Source: Bog-756 sp963812525
Lineage (GTDB): Bacteria; Actinomycetota; Acidimicrobiia; Acidimicrobiales; RAAP-2
Length of the DNA stretch: 64,000 nucleotides
Assembly: GCA_963812525.1 (NCBI GenBank)
Contig: CAWEVL010000011.1
Coordinates: forward strand, 930,001-994,000
Direction: 5' to 3'
Every line of letters begins with the position of its first letter. Within the stretch, counting starts at the first letter, position 1. A model generated the notes under the pieces. That model was not told the DNA's origin. It saw nothing but the letters and a program-made list of their open reading frames with translations, and made no database searches. The position numbers were made by a program, and so were the translations under genes. Shown here one piece after another: positions 45,484-54,587 of the stretch.

Positions 45484-46814
45484 GCCGCCGGCGCCGTCGA
45501 CCGCGGGGACGGACCCGCGACGGACCACCTGTTCGCCGCGGTCGCGGAGCTCATCGAGCTCGCGGAGCACACCTTCCAGCCGCTCCCACCGCATGTTCCG
45601 CCTACGGTCGGTGCCCGGCACGGCGCCGGCCCGGGACAGCTTCCAGGCCTGGATTCGCCCGATGTCCTTGAGGTTTCGGGTGCGAAGGGCGCGCAGTTCG
45701 AACCGGGCCGCACCCGCGCCATCGGTCCGGCCCCCGCCATCGGTCCGGCCCCCGCCATCGGTCCGGCCCCCGCGGGCGGCTCCGGCCTCCGCCTCGGTCT
45801 CGGCCTCGGCCAGCAGGGCGGACCGGAACTCCTCCGAGGCCAGGACGGTCCCGGGATTGGCCACGCCCACCAGCCGGCTGGCCAGGTTGACCACCGGGCC
45901 GTAGAAGTCGCCGTCCTGGATCAGGACGGGGCCGATGGCCAGGGCCACCCGGACGTCGGAGAGCAGATCGTCCGAGGCGTACGCCTCGGCCAGGCTCAAC
46001 CCGATGGACGCCGCCCCGGTGGCCGTGGGCACCACGAACATGACCTCGTCGCCGATCATCTTGACCACCCGGCCGCCGAGGGCCACCACGGTGTCGTGGG
46101 CCAGAGCCTCGAACCGGGCCACCACCGCAGCCAGCTCCTCGTCGCGGAGGTGCTGGCTCAACATGGTGAAGCCCACCATGTCGGCGAACCCCACCGCCAT
46201 GACCGGGCTGATCCCGTGCTCGCCCCCCGGGCCCGGTGGAGCATGGCGCGGCGGGTGGCGGCCTGCAGGTGCCGGCGCCACACGTACTCGAGGAGCCGGG
46301 CCATGGCCGGCAAGGAGGTACCGGCCTGGCTGGCGAACTGGTCGGCGTCGATGACGCTGTCGCCCGACGAGACCAGCATCGGCGTGGAGCCCGGTCCGGC
46401 CTCGGCCTCGGCGATCCGGGCCATGGACGAGCCGATGACCCGGGCCATCTGCACGGCCGTGTCGGTGTCGATCAGGCCGACCGCCACCATGGACTGGAAC
46501 AGCCGGGCCGCTTCGATGTCCATGTCGGTGAAGACCGGGTCGTCGTCCCCCACGTCGAGGAAGCCGAGGGCCCGCCAGAACCGTCGAGCGGTCTCGATGG
46601 GGATGTCGGTGGTCTCGGCCACCTCGACCTGGGTCATGCGGCGCTCGGTGGGCAACACCAGGCGGTCGACCATGAGGAGATCGACCACGTCGTCGGCGAC
46701 CGCCCGGTCGATCTCCTGGTCGGTGCAGCCGAGGTCCTCGAGCAGGCCGCGCACCCGCACCAACGCGTCGCGGTGCGCCTGACCGGTGTTGTCGAGGTCG
46801 TCCGGCACGGGCAC
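45397..46814 (-). CDS. class III adenylate cyclase with N-terminal regulatory domain, frame break
   Basis: The N-terminal half (about 195 aa, from ATG 46814) is the helical regulatory domain found in mycobacterial Rv1264/Rv2212-like cyclases (RRMTQVEVAETTDIPIETAR). The C-terminal half is the catalytic domain: metal Asp in MAVGFADMVGFTMLSQHL and RVVKMIGDEVMFVV, and transition-state Asn/Arg in FYGPVVNLASRLVG. The Lys and Asp of the ATP pocket are present, so the product is probably cAMP. The halves are in different frames. A run of six C (46223-46228) needs one more C to join them as HRARGGEHGISPVM. Both sides are well conserved, so error or recent break is likely. A Gly-Arg-Thr-Asp repeat follows the catalytic domain. 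Confidence 0.85.
45719..45772 (-). repeat. 18-bp tandem repeat in cyclase C-terminus
   Basis: Three copies of an 18-mer (CCATCGGTCCGGCCCCCG) encode GGRTDG units in frame between the cyclase catalytic domain and its C-terminal tail. Confidence 0.88.
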
Positions 46815-46932
46815 ACCCTACCGGGGGCGTGTGCACCCACCCGGTCCGGGGAGCGCGGGCAGGGCCTCCACCTACACTGGCGCGGTGGCAGCCGCCTCCC
46901 CACGGTCCGCAGGGCCGGGACAGGAGCCCCGC

Positions 46933-47511
46933 ATGGGACCGCGTGCCGTCCTGGTCCCGGTCAAAGCGTTCGACCAGGCCAAGCGACGCCTGCACCTGGC
47001 CCTCAGCGGACCCGAGCGGGCCGAGCTGTCCCGGGCCATGGCCGACCGGGTGCTCGGAGCCGCCCATCCGCTGCCGGTGGCGGTGGTCTGTGACGACAAC
47101 GACGTGGCCGAATGGGCCCGGAGGCGGGGGGCCCTGGTCATCTGGGAGCCGGGACGGGGCCTGAACGGCGCGGTGGAAGCCGGTGTGGTGCACCTGGCGG
47201 CCCTGGGCGTGGCCCAGGTCACGGTGGCCCACGCCGACCTGCCCCGTGCCTCGGATCTCACCGCGGTGGGCGACGCCACCGGCATCACCCTGGTGCCCGA
47301 CCGCTACGGAAACGGGACCAATGTGATGGCCCTGCCCACCGACACCGGGTTCCAGTTCTCGTACGGTCCGGGCTCCTTCGCCCGCCATCGGGCCGAGGCC
47401 CTCCGCCTGGGGGTTCCCGTGCGGGTCCTCGACCGGCCGGACCTGGCCTGGGACGTGGACGAGCCGGACGACGTGGTGCCGGTGCTGACCGCCGGGCCTG
47501 GGCCATCGTGA
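46933..47511 (+). CDS. cofC: phospholactate/PEP guanylyltransferase for coenzyme F420
   Basis: CofC/FbiD activates phospho-lactate or phosphoenolpyruvate with GTP in F420 synthesis. The 192-aa protein starts MGPRAVLVPVKAFDQAKRRL, has VTVAHADLPRASDL (metal-binding Asp region) and the diagnostic LVPDRYGNGTNVMALP. In actinobacteria the substrate is typically PEP (FbiD). ATG 46933 has AGGAG 7-11 bases upstream; a GTG at 46885 is in the same frame. Its stop overlaps the PIG-L gene start as GTGA. No fbiA/B is in the window. Confidence 0.93.
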   Translation: MGPRAVLVPVKAFDQAKRRLHLALSGPERAELSRAMADRVLGAAHPLPVAVVCDDNDVAEWARRRGALVIWEPGRGLNGAVEAGVVHLAALGVAQVTVAHADLPRASDLTAVGDATGITLVPDRYGNGTNVMALPTDTGFQFSYGPGSFARHRAEALRLGVPVRVLDRPDLAWDVDEPDDVVPVLTAGPGPS

Positions 47512-48449
47512 CCGTCCTGGGCGCCGGACCCGGCGAGGCCGGACGTCCCCCGGGGCCCAGTGGCCTGTCGGTGGGCGACCTGCTGGCCGTCGGCCCGGTC
47601 ACCGTGGACCAGCCGGTACCGGGGAGCGCCCTGGCCATCGGCGCCCATCCCGACGACATCGAGTTCGGCTGCGGTGCCACCCTGGCCAAGTGGGCGGCGT
47701 CCGGATGCCGGGTCCACCACCTGGTCCTGACCGACGGCTCCAAGGGGAGCTGGGATCCTGGCGCCGACCAGGACGAGCTGGTGGCGGCGCGGGAGGCGGA
47801 GTGCCGGGCGGCGGCCGCGGTCATCGACGGACCCCCGACCGCCCGCCCGGGTGCCGGACCCTCCGGTGACGGCGCCGTGGGTGGGCCGGAGCAACGGGTG
47901 CTCTTCCTGCGCCGGGTCGACGGCGAGCTGGAGAACGGCGTCGGCGAGCGACGGGACGTCGCCCGCATCATCCGGTCCCTGCGGCCGGAGGCCCTGCTGG
48001 TCCACGACCCCTGGCGTCGGTACCGTCTCCACCCCGATCACCGGGCGGCCGGGTTCCTCACCCTCGACGCCCTGGTGGCGGCGCGCGATCCCCATTTCTT
48101 CCCGGAATTGGGACTGGCGCCGCACCGACCGGGCGCCCTGCTCCTGTTCGAGGCCGATTTGCCCAACCACGTGGAGGACGCGGGCGGCTTCGAGAGCCAG
48201 AAGATCGAGGCGCTCCTCTGCCACCGCAGCCAGTTCGAGTCGACCATGGGCATCCCCGACCCCGGCGGGACCGACGGGCGTGACCCGGCGGGACCCGGCG
48301 GCCGGCCAGGCGGGCCAGGAGGGACGCCCCGACGGGCCGATGACGGGTACGCAGCCTTTGCCACCAAGTTGCGCCATCAACTGATGGAGCACGGCTCCCT
48401 GGCCGAGCGGCCCTCGGGCGAGGCGTTCCACCGCATCACCGCCGTCTGA
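47508..48449 (+). CDS. PIG-L/LmbE family deacetylase
   Basis: The 313-aa zinc deacetylase carries LAIGAHPDDIEFGCGATLAK (zinc His and catalytic Asp), the His of WRRYRLHPDHRAAGF and LLCHRSQFESTM. The family removes acetyl groups from GlcNAc-linked substrates, including MshB (mycothiol), Mca and lincosamide enzymes. An inserted Gly/Pro/Arg-rich stretch follows at about residues 260-280. Translationally coupled to cofC, though no functional link is known. MshB or Mca identity cannot be settled by eye. Confidence 0.88.
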   Translation: MTVLGAGPGEAGRPPGPSGLSVGDLLAVGPVTVDQPVPGSALAIGAHPDDIEFGCGATLAKWAASGCRVHHLVLTDGSKGSWDPGADQDELVAAREAECRAAAAVIDGPPTARPGAGPSGDGAVGGPEQRVLFLRRVDGELENGVGERRDVARIIRSLRPEALLVHDPWRRYRLHPDHRAAGFLTLDALVAARDPHFFPELGLAPHRPGALLLFEADLPNHVEDAGGFESQKIEALLCHRSQFESTMGIPDPGGTDGRDPAGPGGRPGGPGGTPRRADDGYAAFATKLRHQLMEHGSLAERPSGEAFHRITAV

Positions 48450-48465
48450 CCCGGGCCCGGACGCG

Positions 48466-48493
48466 TCACCGGGGGCCCGAAGGCCCCCGGTGA
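48466..48493. terminator. 12-bp hairpin between convergent genes
   Basis: Perfect inverted repeat TCACCGGGGGCC / GGCCCCCGGTGA with CGAA tetraloop, 16 bases past the PIG-L stop and 37 bases past the HU stop on the other strand. It probably ends transcription from both sides. No long T-run. Confidence 0.7.
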
Positions 48494-48530
48494 GCACGGG
48501 TGCGCGACGCCAGAGGCGCCGGACTCGGTA

Positions 48531-49214
48531 CTACCTGCGCTTGGCCGTCCGCTTGACGGCCTTGCGGGCCGGTGCCTTGCGGGCCGGCGCCTTCTTGGTC
48601 GTGCGCTTGGCCGCGGTCTTCTTGGCTGGAGCCCTGCGGGCCGACGCCTTCTTGACCGTGCGCTTGACGGCCTTGCGGGCCGTAGCCCTGCGGGCCGACG
48701 CCTTCTTGACCGTCCGCTTGACGGCCTTGCGGGCCGAAGCCTTCCGGGCCGGAGCCTTCTTGGCCGTGCGCTTGGCTGCGGTCTTCTTTGCTGCAGTCTT
48801 ACGGGCCGGAGCCTTACGAGCCGGAGCCTTCTTCACCGCCTTCTTGGCTGTCGACTTGCGGGCTGTGGTCTTTCGGGCCGGAGCCTTCTTGGCCGTCCGC
48901 TTGGCTGCTGCCTTCTTCACTGCCATTCCTATTTCCTCCTTAGGGTTCAACGCCGTCTTGAACGTCGAACCGGTGGCGAACCGAACGCCTTTCGACGCCG
49001 GGATGGGTACCACTGCACCGGTCCTCGGATTTCGACCCACCCGGGGGCCACGGTCGATCGGGTTGAATGAACCGAACCCGACCACTGTGACCTTCCGTCC
49101 GGACCGAACCTCGGTGACGATCGTGTCGAACAGAACATCAACCACGTCTTCCACAGTTCGTCGAGTCGACTCGGTCGAATCACTCACTGCTTTGACGAGT
49201 TGAGACTTGTTCAC
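48531..49214 (-). CDS. hupB: HU-like histone with long Lys/Ala tail (HupB type)
   Basis: The 227-aa protein has an HU core of about 95 residues (NKSQLVKAVSDSTESTRRTV, VTVVGFGSFNPIDRGPRVGR with the arm NPRTGAVVPIPAS) and a tail of about 125 residues of KKAPARKA/RTVKKASARRA-type repeats, as in mycobacterial HupB. The tail binds DNA non-specifically and is a target of lysine modification in mycobacteria. The GTG start at 49214 is preceded by GAGGAGGT. The tail DNA (48540-48920) is highly repetitive. This is the second HU in the window and has a different arm from the short one. Confidence 0.94.
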   Translation of the reverse strand: MNKSQLVKAVSDSTESTRRTVEDVVDVLFDTIVTEVRSGRKVTVVGFGSFNPIDRGPRVGRNPRTGAVVPIPASKGVRFATGSTFKTALNPKEEIGMAVKKAAAKRTAKKAPARKTTARKSTAKKAVKKAPARKAPARKTAAKKTAAKRTAKKAPARKASARKAVKRTVKKASARRATARKAVKRTVKKASARRAPAKKTAAKRTTKKAPARKAPARKAVKRTAKRR

Positions 49215-49505
49215 GATCACCTCCTCAGCGATACGCAACAACTACCAGCAAAATGGCTTTTCTGGTCCAGGTCAAGCACCAATCACCGTGAGGCGCGTGC
49301 GAACCACTGCCGCGAGTGCGGCCTGTATGCGCATCGGCGGCGTCGACCGGACCGCCGATCAACGCGGCGACAAACCGACCATGGACAGAAAACCGTTTGT
49401 TTGCAAGGATTATTCGCATCGTCGCATCACGCGCCGTACTCGCGGCATCCGTCGTCCGCCGCCTTCAACCGTCAGCGAATCACCGGTGTACGGGATGGAT
49501 GATCG
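49215..49505. promoter_or_regulatory. AT-richer divergent intergenic region
   Basis: This 291-base stretch separates hupB (minus) and the coupling ATPase gene (plus). It is visibly richer in A and T than its surroundings (for example CAAAATGGCTTTTC and GTTTGTTTGCAAGGATTATTC). It must contain the hupB promoter and probably that of the coupling gene. I see no clear tRNA or long inverted repeat in it. Confidence 0.5.
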
Positions 49506-51000
49506 ATGAACAATTTTTCCGCTTCACCACCTTCACAACGCACAACAACGCAACATCGCGTCGCTTTGGATGCACTGGCGCGCGCCGGGCACGGCGCGTA
49601 TCTCGGCCACGATGCGCACGGTTGGCGCTTCGTTCCGCCCGAGCATTCGGTGATGATCCTCGGTCCGCCTCGGTCGGGAAAGACGTCGTCACTGATCATT
49701 CCCAACGTGCTGGCCGCCAACGGACCGGTGGTCTCGACGTCGACCAAACCCGATGTGCTCGATGCCACGGTGGCGGCGCGATCGGCACTGGGTCGGTGCC
49801 ACCTGTTCGACCCGGGCGGCTCGGTCCACAGAACCGGAGAGTTGGTTCCGCTGCGATGGTCGCCGCTGCAGTCGTGCGGGACCTGGCCGGGGGCCCTGTC
49901 CATGGGCCGGTCGCTGGTGGAGGTGGGATCGGCCGGCCACCGCCAGAGCGGACACCCGGGGGGCGGATCGCACTGGACCGAGCGGGCCCAGGCCCTGCTG
50001 GCGCCCCTGCTGCACGCCGCCGCCCTCGACGGTACCGACATGCGCGCCCTTCTGACCTGGGTCGATCGCCATCAGGCGCTCCCGGCCCAGCAGATCCTGG
50101 CCGGCGCCCCGGGCCGCACCACCGAGCTGGCCCGCAATCTGCTGGACGGCATCGCCGCCACCGAGGCGCGGGAGCTCAGCGGCATCTGGTCGACCGCCTC
50201 GGGCTCGCTGGCCGGGTTCCGGATCCGACCAGGCCCTGGAGGCCACCGCCGAGCCCACCTTCGATGCCTCCGGGTTCGTCGAGTCGGCGGACACCATCTA
50301 CATCGCGGCGTCGGCCCACCACCAGGCGGCGGTCGCCCCGATGGTGGTCGGCCTGCTCGAGGACGTCCGGCGGGCCGCCTACGCCCGCCATGCGTCGGCC
50401 GTCGACGGGCCGACCGCCGCGGTTCGCCCTCCCTTGCTGCTGGCCCTCGACGAGGTGGCCAACATCGCCCCCCTCCCCGACCTGCCGGCCATGGTCAGCG
50501 AGGGGGGAGGCCAGGGGGTCATCACGTTGGCCTGCCTGCAGGACCTGTCCCAGGCCCGACAGCGATGGCCCGGGCGAGCCGAAGGCTTCGCCTCCCTCTT
50601 CGGCACCACCGTGGTGCTGCCCGGGATCGGCGACGTGGCCACCCTGGAGGCCCTGTCCACGCTGGCGGGTGAGGAGGAGCTCATCGTCCGGACGCTCTCG
50701 GCCGGACGGGCGGTCAGCGACCGTCCGTTCACCGACGTCCTGACCGGCGGGCGGCCCCACCGGGGCGAGAGCGTGACCACCCAGTGGCGTCGTCGGCTGC
50801 CTCCCGACGTGATCACCCGGGGCGTGGCCGGTCATCTGCTGGCCTTCGACGAACGGAATCAACCGGGATGGGTCCCCCTGGCCCCCTCGTATGCCACCGA
50901 GCCCTGGCGCACCCTCCGCGACCTGGGTCACGACCGGGGACTCCGTCCCGATCGGGTCGCCGAACGCTCCCCCGGGCCGACCGTGGGCATCGAGCGCTGA
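49506..51000 (+). CDS. VirD4/TraG-type coupling ATPase, single frame break
   Basis: Composite of about 497 aa. The N-terminal part has Walker A ILGPPRSGKTSSLIIPN and the GPVVSTSTKPDVLDAT block. The C-terminal part has the Walker B LLALDEVANIAPLPDLPAMV and the GQGVITLACLQDLSQARQRW block of conjugative coupling proteins. The two parts are in different frames near 50223: dropping one base gives AGFRSDQALEATAEPTFDA, the expected sequence. There is no N-terminal membrane domain, so it is a soluble form common in actinobacterial chromosomes. It faces the relaxase gene and would pump or dock DNA for transfer. No mating-pore genes are present. Confidence 0.85.
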
Positions 51001-51040
51001 ACCTGGGGCGGGGTCGGCGGGGTCGGGGGGATTGGAGGGG

Positions 51041-52456
51041 TCACCGCTCGAGGCCGAGGGAGCGGGCCGCCGGCCCGGGCCCGTCGATCCCGGGGTCGCG
51101 GCCGACCGAGCCCTCGAGCACCCGGTCGGGGCGGGACCACGTCAGGGCGACCGGGGCCGGCCCCACCCCCTCGGCCAACGAGGGAGTGAGCCGCCCACCC
51201 TCCACCGTGCGGAGCAGGTCGGCGGGACTCCATCGGCCCGCCGGGGCCAGCCCGGTGGGCCGGGAGATCCCCGACCGCCGGCCCGATCCGCCGTCCTGGG
51301 CTGCGAACGCCTCGATCAGACGGGCCGCCGCGGTCTCGACGGCCTGCCCCACCGCTCCACCGGGCGTGGAGGCGGCCACGGCGGCCACCACGGCCTCACG
51401 ACCGATCGAGCGGTGGTCCCGGGTCAACCCGACGAGCTGGTGGCACAGGCGCTCCGGGTCGATCACCGGCTCGGGATCCCGGCGGTGGACACCGACGGCC
51501 CGGGTGAGATCCCCGAGGTCGAACCCGAACTCGGCGGCGCGCTGACGCCACTCGTCCCTCAGCTGGTCGACGGTGACCGTGGCGTCCTTCTCCGGTCGGT
51601 CGGCGTAGAACTCGGCCCGGCTACGCCCCGGACGGGAGCCGTCGGGTGGTCGGTGGGCCGGGACGCCGGCCTCCGGTGCCCCCACCGGGGGCCCACGGCC
51701 CGTCCACGGTGGTGGTGCTCATCCATCGAGGCCGTGCGCTGGGAGAACAGTCGCCGCAGGGTTGCCCCCACGCCGACCACGTCACCCATCCCGGACGGCC
51801 GGAGCTCCCAGGCGGCGCCCATTCGGTCGCCGAGCTCGAATCGCAGGCGGGCGTGGTACACGGACTGGGCCGCGGTGAGGTGGGCGTGGAGCCGCCGACT
51901 GTCCAGGCTGGACCAGGCCCCGTCGACACCCTGGGCCACGTTGGCCACCACCACGTGGGTGTGGAGATGGGGATCGAGGGCACGGCTGGTCCGGTGGAGG
52001 AATGCTCCGGCCACCGGCCCGGTGGTGGACAGGAAGGCCACCTGCCCCCTGCGGGTGCGCCGGACCCCGACTCCCTCCCGCCCCAGATAGCCGAGGGCGT
52101 CGGCCACGGCCACCTGGTGTCCGGCCCCGGCCGCGGCGCTCATCTCCCCCGGGCGCCAGCAGGTGGAGCAGGCTCACCGACTTCGGGGCACAGAAGGTGA
52201 GGTCGAACCCGGCCGAGCTCCGATCCCCCTGGAGGCGCCGCAAGCTCCGGCCCGAGCTCGGGTCCCGGCCCTCGAGCACCTCGGCGAAGTCCCACGACCC
52301 CACCGGGCCGGCCAACCCCAGCGAGCCGGCGCCGGCGCCGGTCCATACTCCGGGTTCTTCGCCGGCCACCAGACCGCCCTCGGCCCGCCCGGGGACCAGG
52401 TCGTGCACGTAATAGTGGTGGCCGCCCTGACGGACGACATGGATCGTGAGTACCAC
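51041..52456 (-). pseudogene. TrwC/MobF-type relaxase, helicase-less, two frame breaks
   Basis: Composite of about 470 aa from GTG 52456. N-terminal tyrosines lie in GGHHYYVHDLVPG, then DLTFCAPKSVSLLHLLAPG, and the metal-binding histidines in RTSRALDPHLHTHVVVANVA. This fits the MobF relaxase domain that nicks DNA at oriT. The C-terminal part (FGFDLGDLTRAVGVHRRD) is the domain after the relaxase core; the UvrD/RecD-like helicase of TrwC/TraI is missing. Frame breaks are at C5 52146-52150 (one base too many) and G5 51687-51691 (one base too few); both are homopolymers. If these are sequencing errors the gene is intact. Confidence 0.78.
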
Positions 52457-52486
52457 CGGGAAGCCTCCGGACCCGATGGTACCGAC

Positions 52487-52545
52487 TCATACAGTTTCAA
52501 TCAATATCAGTATGCTATTCATGATTTCTCACTCCTCATACCGTC
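52487..52545. promoter_or_regulatory. AT-rich island upstream of the relaxase gene
   Basis: About 58 bases with a sharply lower GC content than the region around them, including TACAGTTTCAATCAATATCA and GTATGCTATTCATGATTTCT. The island lies between the relaxase start (52456, minus) and covers the pafC stop. It probably carries the relaxase promoter. An origin-of-transfer role is possible, because oriT often lies beside the relaxase gene, but no clear nic-site inverted repeat was found by eye. Confidence 0.45.
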
Positions 52546-53551
52546 GCAGCACCCGGGCGGCGGCCTCTGCGGCCAGGGACCGGTAGCCGGGGGGATCGAT
52601 CACCCGGGCGTCGGGGCCGAGGCGCAGGAGGAGTCGGGCCAGCCAGGCGTCGCCCCCGACGAACAGCTCCACCTCGATCCGGTCCCCCACCTCGATGGGC
52701 GGTCCGGTGGACGGAACGGACTCCACCAGCCAGGCGGTGGACGGGTCGAGGGACAGTCGCACCCGGTGGCTGTCGGGACCGGGGACGAACGGGTCGAGCG
52801 TCACCGTCGCATCGGCCCGGTCGGACGGATCGCCGACGGCACCGGAGCCGTCCGCACCGCCCGGCTCCCCCGGGCCGGTGTGCTCCGGATGGGCTCCGGC
52901 GGGCAGCACCGCCTCCTCGGGGAAGTCGGCCTCGAGGGCTTCGGCGGTGTTGATCCGGTCCACCCGGAACCGGCGCAGGTCGCCGGCGGTGCGACACCAG
53001 GCGTCGACGTACCAGTGCCCCTCACTGGCGAAGAGGCGGAGGGGGGCGATCTGCCGGTCGGTCACCCGGTCGGTGGACGCCGAGTAGTAGGAGATCTGGA
53101 GGGGCCGCCGGTCGGCGACCGCCGCCCGGACCAGGGGGAGGAGGACCGGCGCGTCGAGCTCCACCTCGATCTCCTCACCGCCGAGGGCCCGATCGAGCTT
53201 GGCCAGGGCCCGGGACAGGGCGCCGCTCTCGTCACTTCCCGGAACCGCCAGGAGCGCCCGCGCCGACGTGGCCAGGGCGAACCCCTCGGACGGACTCAGT
53301 CGCCGGGGACGGGCCAGCGACGTGCCCACCCGGACCGACACCGTGGTCTCGGTGACCACGATCTCCATGAGCTGGTCCGGGGTGTACGGGGGGACGCCAC
53401 AACAGGCAGCCATCTCGAGCTCGGTCACCAGTGAGGCGGGCGTGAGGTCGAAGCGCCGGGCCGTCTCGTCGATGGGGGCCTCCCCCACCTGGGCCAGCCA
53501 GGCCAGGATGGCCAGCAGCCGACGCAACCGGTCAGCGGTGCGCTCGGGCAC
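52529..53551 (-). CDS. pafC: WYL-domain regulator PafC
   Basis: The 340-aa protein has an N-terminal winged-helix segment (RRLLAILAWLAQVGEAPIDE) and a WYL ligand-sensing core (LQISYYSASTDRVTDRQIAP, GHWYVDAWCRTAGDLRRFRV) plus a WCX C-terminal part. PafB and PafC form a complex that activates DNA-damage genes in mycobacteria independently of LexA. GTG 53551 follows the pafB stop by two bases. The pafC 3' end abuts the AT-rich island. Confidence 0.9.
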   Translation of the reverse strand: MPERTADRLRRLLAILAWLAQVGEAPIDETARRFDLTPASLVTELEMAACCGVPPYTPDQLMEIVVTETTVSVRVGTSLARPRRLSPSEGFALATSARALLAVPGSDESGALSRALAKLDRALGGEEIEVELDAPVLLPLVRAAVADRRPLQISYYSASTDRVTDRQIAPLRLFASEGHWYVDAWCRTAGDLRRFRVDRINTAEALEADFPEEAVLPAGAHPEHTGPGEPGGADGSGAVGDPSDRADATVTLDPFVPGPDSHRVRLSLDPSTAWLVESVPSTGPPIEVGDRIEVELFVGGDAWLARLLLRLGPDARVIDPPGYRSLAAEAAARVLRRYEE

Positions 53552-53553
53552 GG

Positions 53554-54555
53554 TCAGCTCCCCGGTCCGTCCGATGCCGGCGGCCCGTCCGGCGCCGACA
53601 GACCAGGCGGCGCGGAGGCCACCGTGGCCCGCAGGCGCTCGACCACGGCCGAGCGGACCTCCGGCGGACCGATCACCTCGGCGTGATCCAGGAGGTCGAG
53701 GACCCAGAGGATGAGGGCCCCGACGTCGCTGACCGACAGGCGGACCACCACGGCACCGTCGTCGGCCCGCGCCACCACCGAGTCCGGCCCCAGCTCAGCC
53801 ACCACCCGCCCGGCCTCGGCCCCGTCGACCACCACCTCCACCTCGACCTCCTCCCCCGTCCCGAACTGCCACGGGTCCCGGGCGAAGGCCCGGCCGATGT
53901 CGAAGTCGTCGGGCACCCGGGCCGAGCCCGGCGGGCCGAGCTCGGGCACCTCGTCGATGCGGTCGACCCGGAAGGTCCGGGCCTCCCCCCGGTCCCGGTC
54001 GAACCCCACCAGGTACCAGTGGCCCTGCCGGAACCGGAGTCCGGCCACGTCGACCTGCCGGGGCCGGCCCCGATAGCCGAAGGCAACGACCGCACCCTGG
54101 CGGATGGACTCGAACAGCGGGGGCAGCGCGGGCAGGCCGCCGAAGGAGGGGAGATCCACGAGCGGGACCGGGGCGTCCCGCAGCGGCGACTCGCCCCCCG
54201 CCCCCAATTTCAGGAGGGCCTGCCGGCCGATAGGCTCACCCAGGTGAACGCCGGCCACGGCCAAGTTCAAGGCGGCCTGCTCCTCTGCCTCGAGTCCGAG
54301 GTCGGGAAGGTAGTAGGCGGCGGGGTCGATGCGGTACCCCAGCTGCTCCTCCCCTCCGATGGGCACCACCAGCACGGGCACGCCTTCGTCGCGGAGGAGC
54401 CGCTTGTCCCGCTCGAAGGCCTGACGGCGGGCCACGTGGTTGTCGGGGTAGCCGGGCACCCGGTAGGCGATGTCCCGCAGGCTCAACGGGCGCGGGGCGT
54501 CGAGCAGCACCAACAGCAGGTCGGTGACCCGCTCGAGCCGATCAAGACGTTGCAT
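53554..54555 (-). CDS. pafB: WYL-domain regulator PafB
   Basis: The 333-aa protein begins MQRLDRLERVTDLLLVLLDA with a winged helix (SLRDIAYRVPGYPDNHVARR), then a WYL core (VVAFGYRGRPRQVDVAGLRF, GHWYLVGFDRDRGEARTFRV). It pairs with PafC. ATG 54555 is preferred over the longer open frame, whose extra residues have no homology. Only 32 bases separate it from the divergent ctaG, so a shared promoter is likely. The pafA and pup-proteasome genes usually near pafBC are not in the window. Confidence 0.9.
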   Translation of the reverse strand: MQRLDRLERVTDLLLVLLDAPRPLSLRDIAYRVPGYPDNHVARRQAFERDKRLLRDEGVPVLVVPIGGEEQLGYRIDPAAYYLPDLGLEAEEQAALNLAVAGVHLGEPIGRQALLKLGAGGESPLRDAPVPLVDLPSFGGLPALPPLFESIRQGAVVAFGYRGRPRQVDVAGLRFRQGHWYLVGFDRDRGEARTFRVDRIDEVPELGPPGSARVPDDFDIGRAFARDPWQFGTGEEVEVEVVVDGAEAGRVVAELGPDSVVARADDGAVVVRLSVSDVGALILWVLDLLDHAEVIGPPEVRSAVVERLRATVASAPPGLSAPDGPPASDGPGS

Positions 54556-54587
54556 CGGGGTCAATCTAGGGCGGGGCGGGCAGGCGG

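Noticed and set aside
48540..48920. Repeat array or mobile element
   Set aside because: The repetitiveness is explained by codons of the Lys/Ala-rich HU tail.
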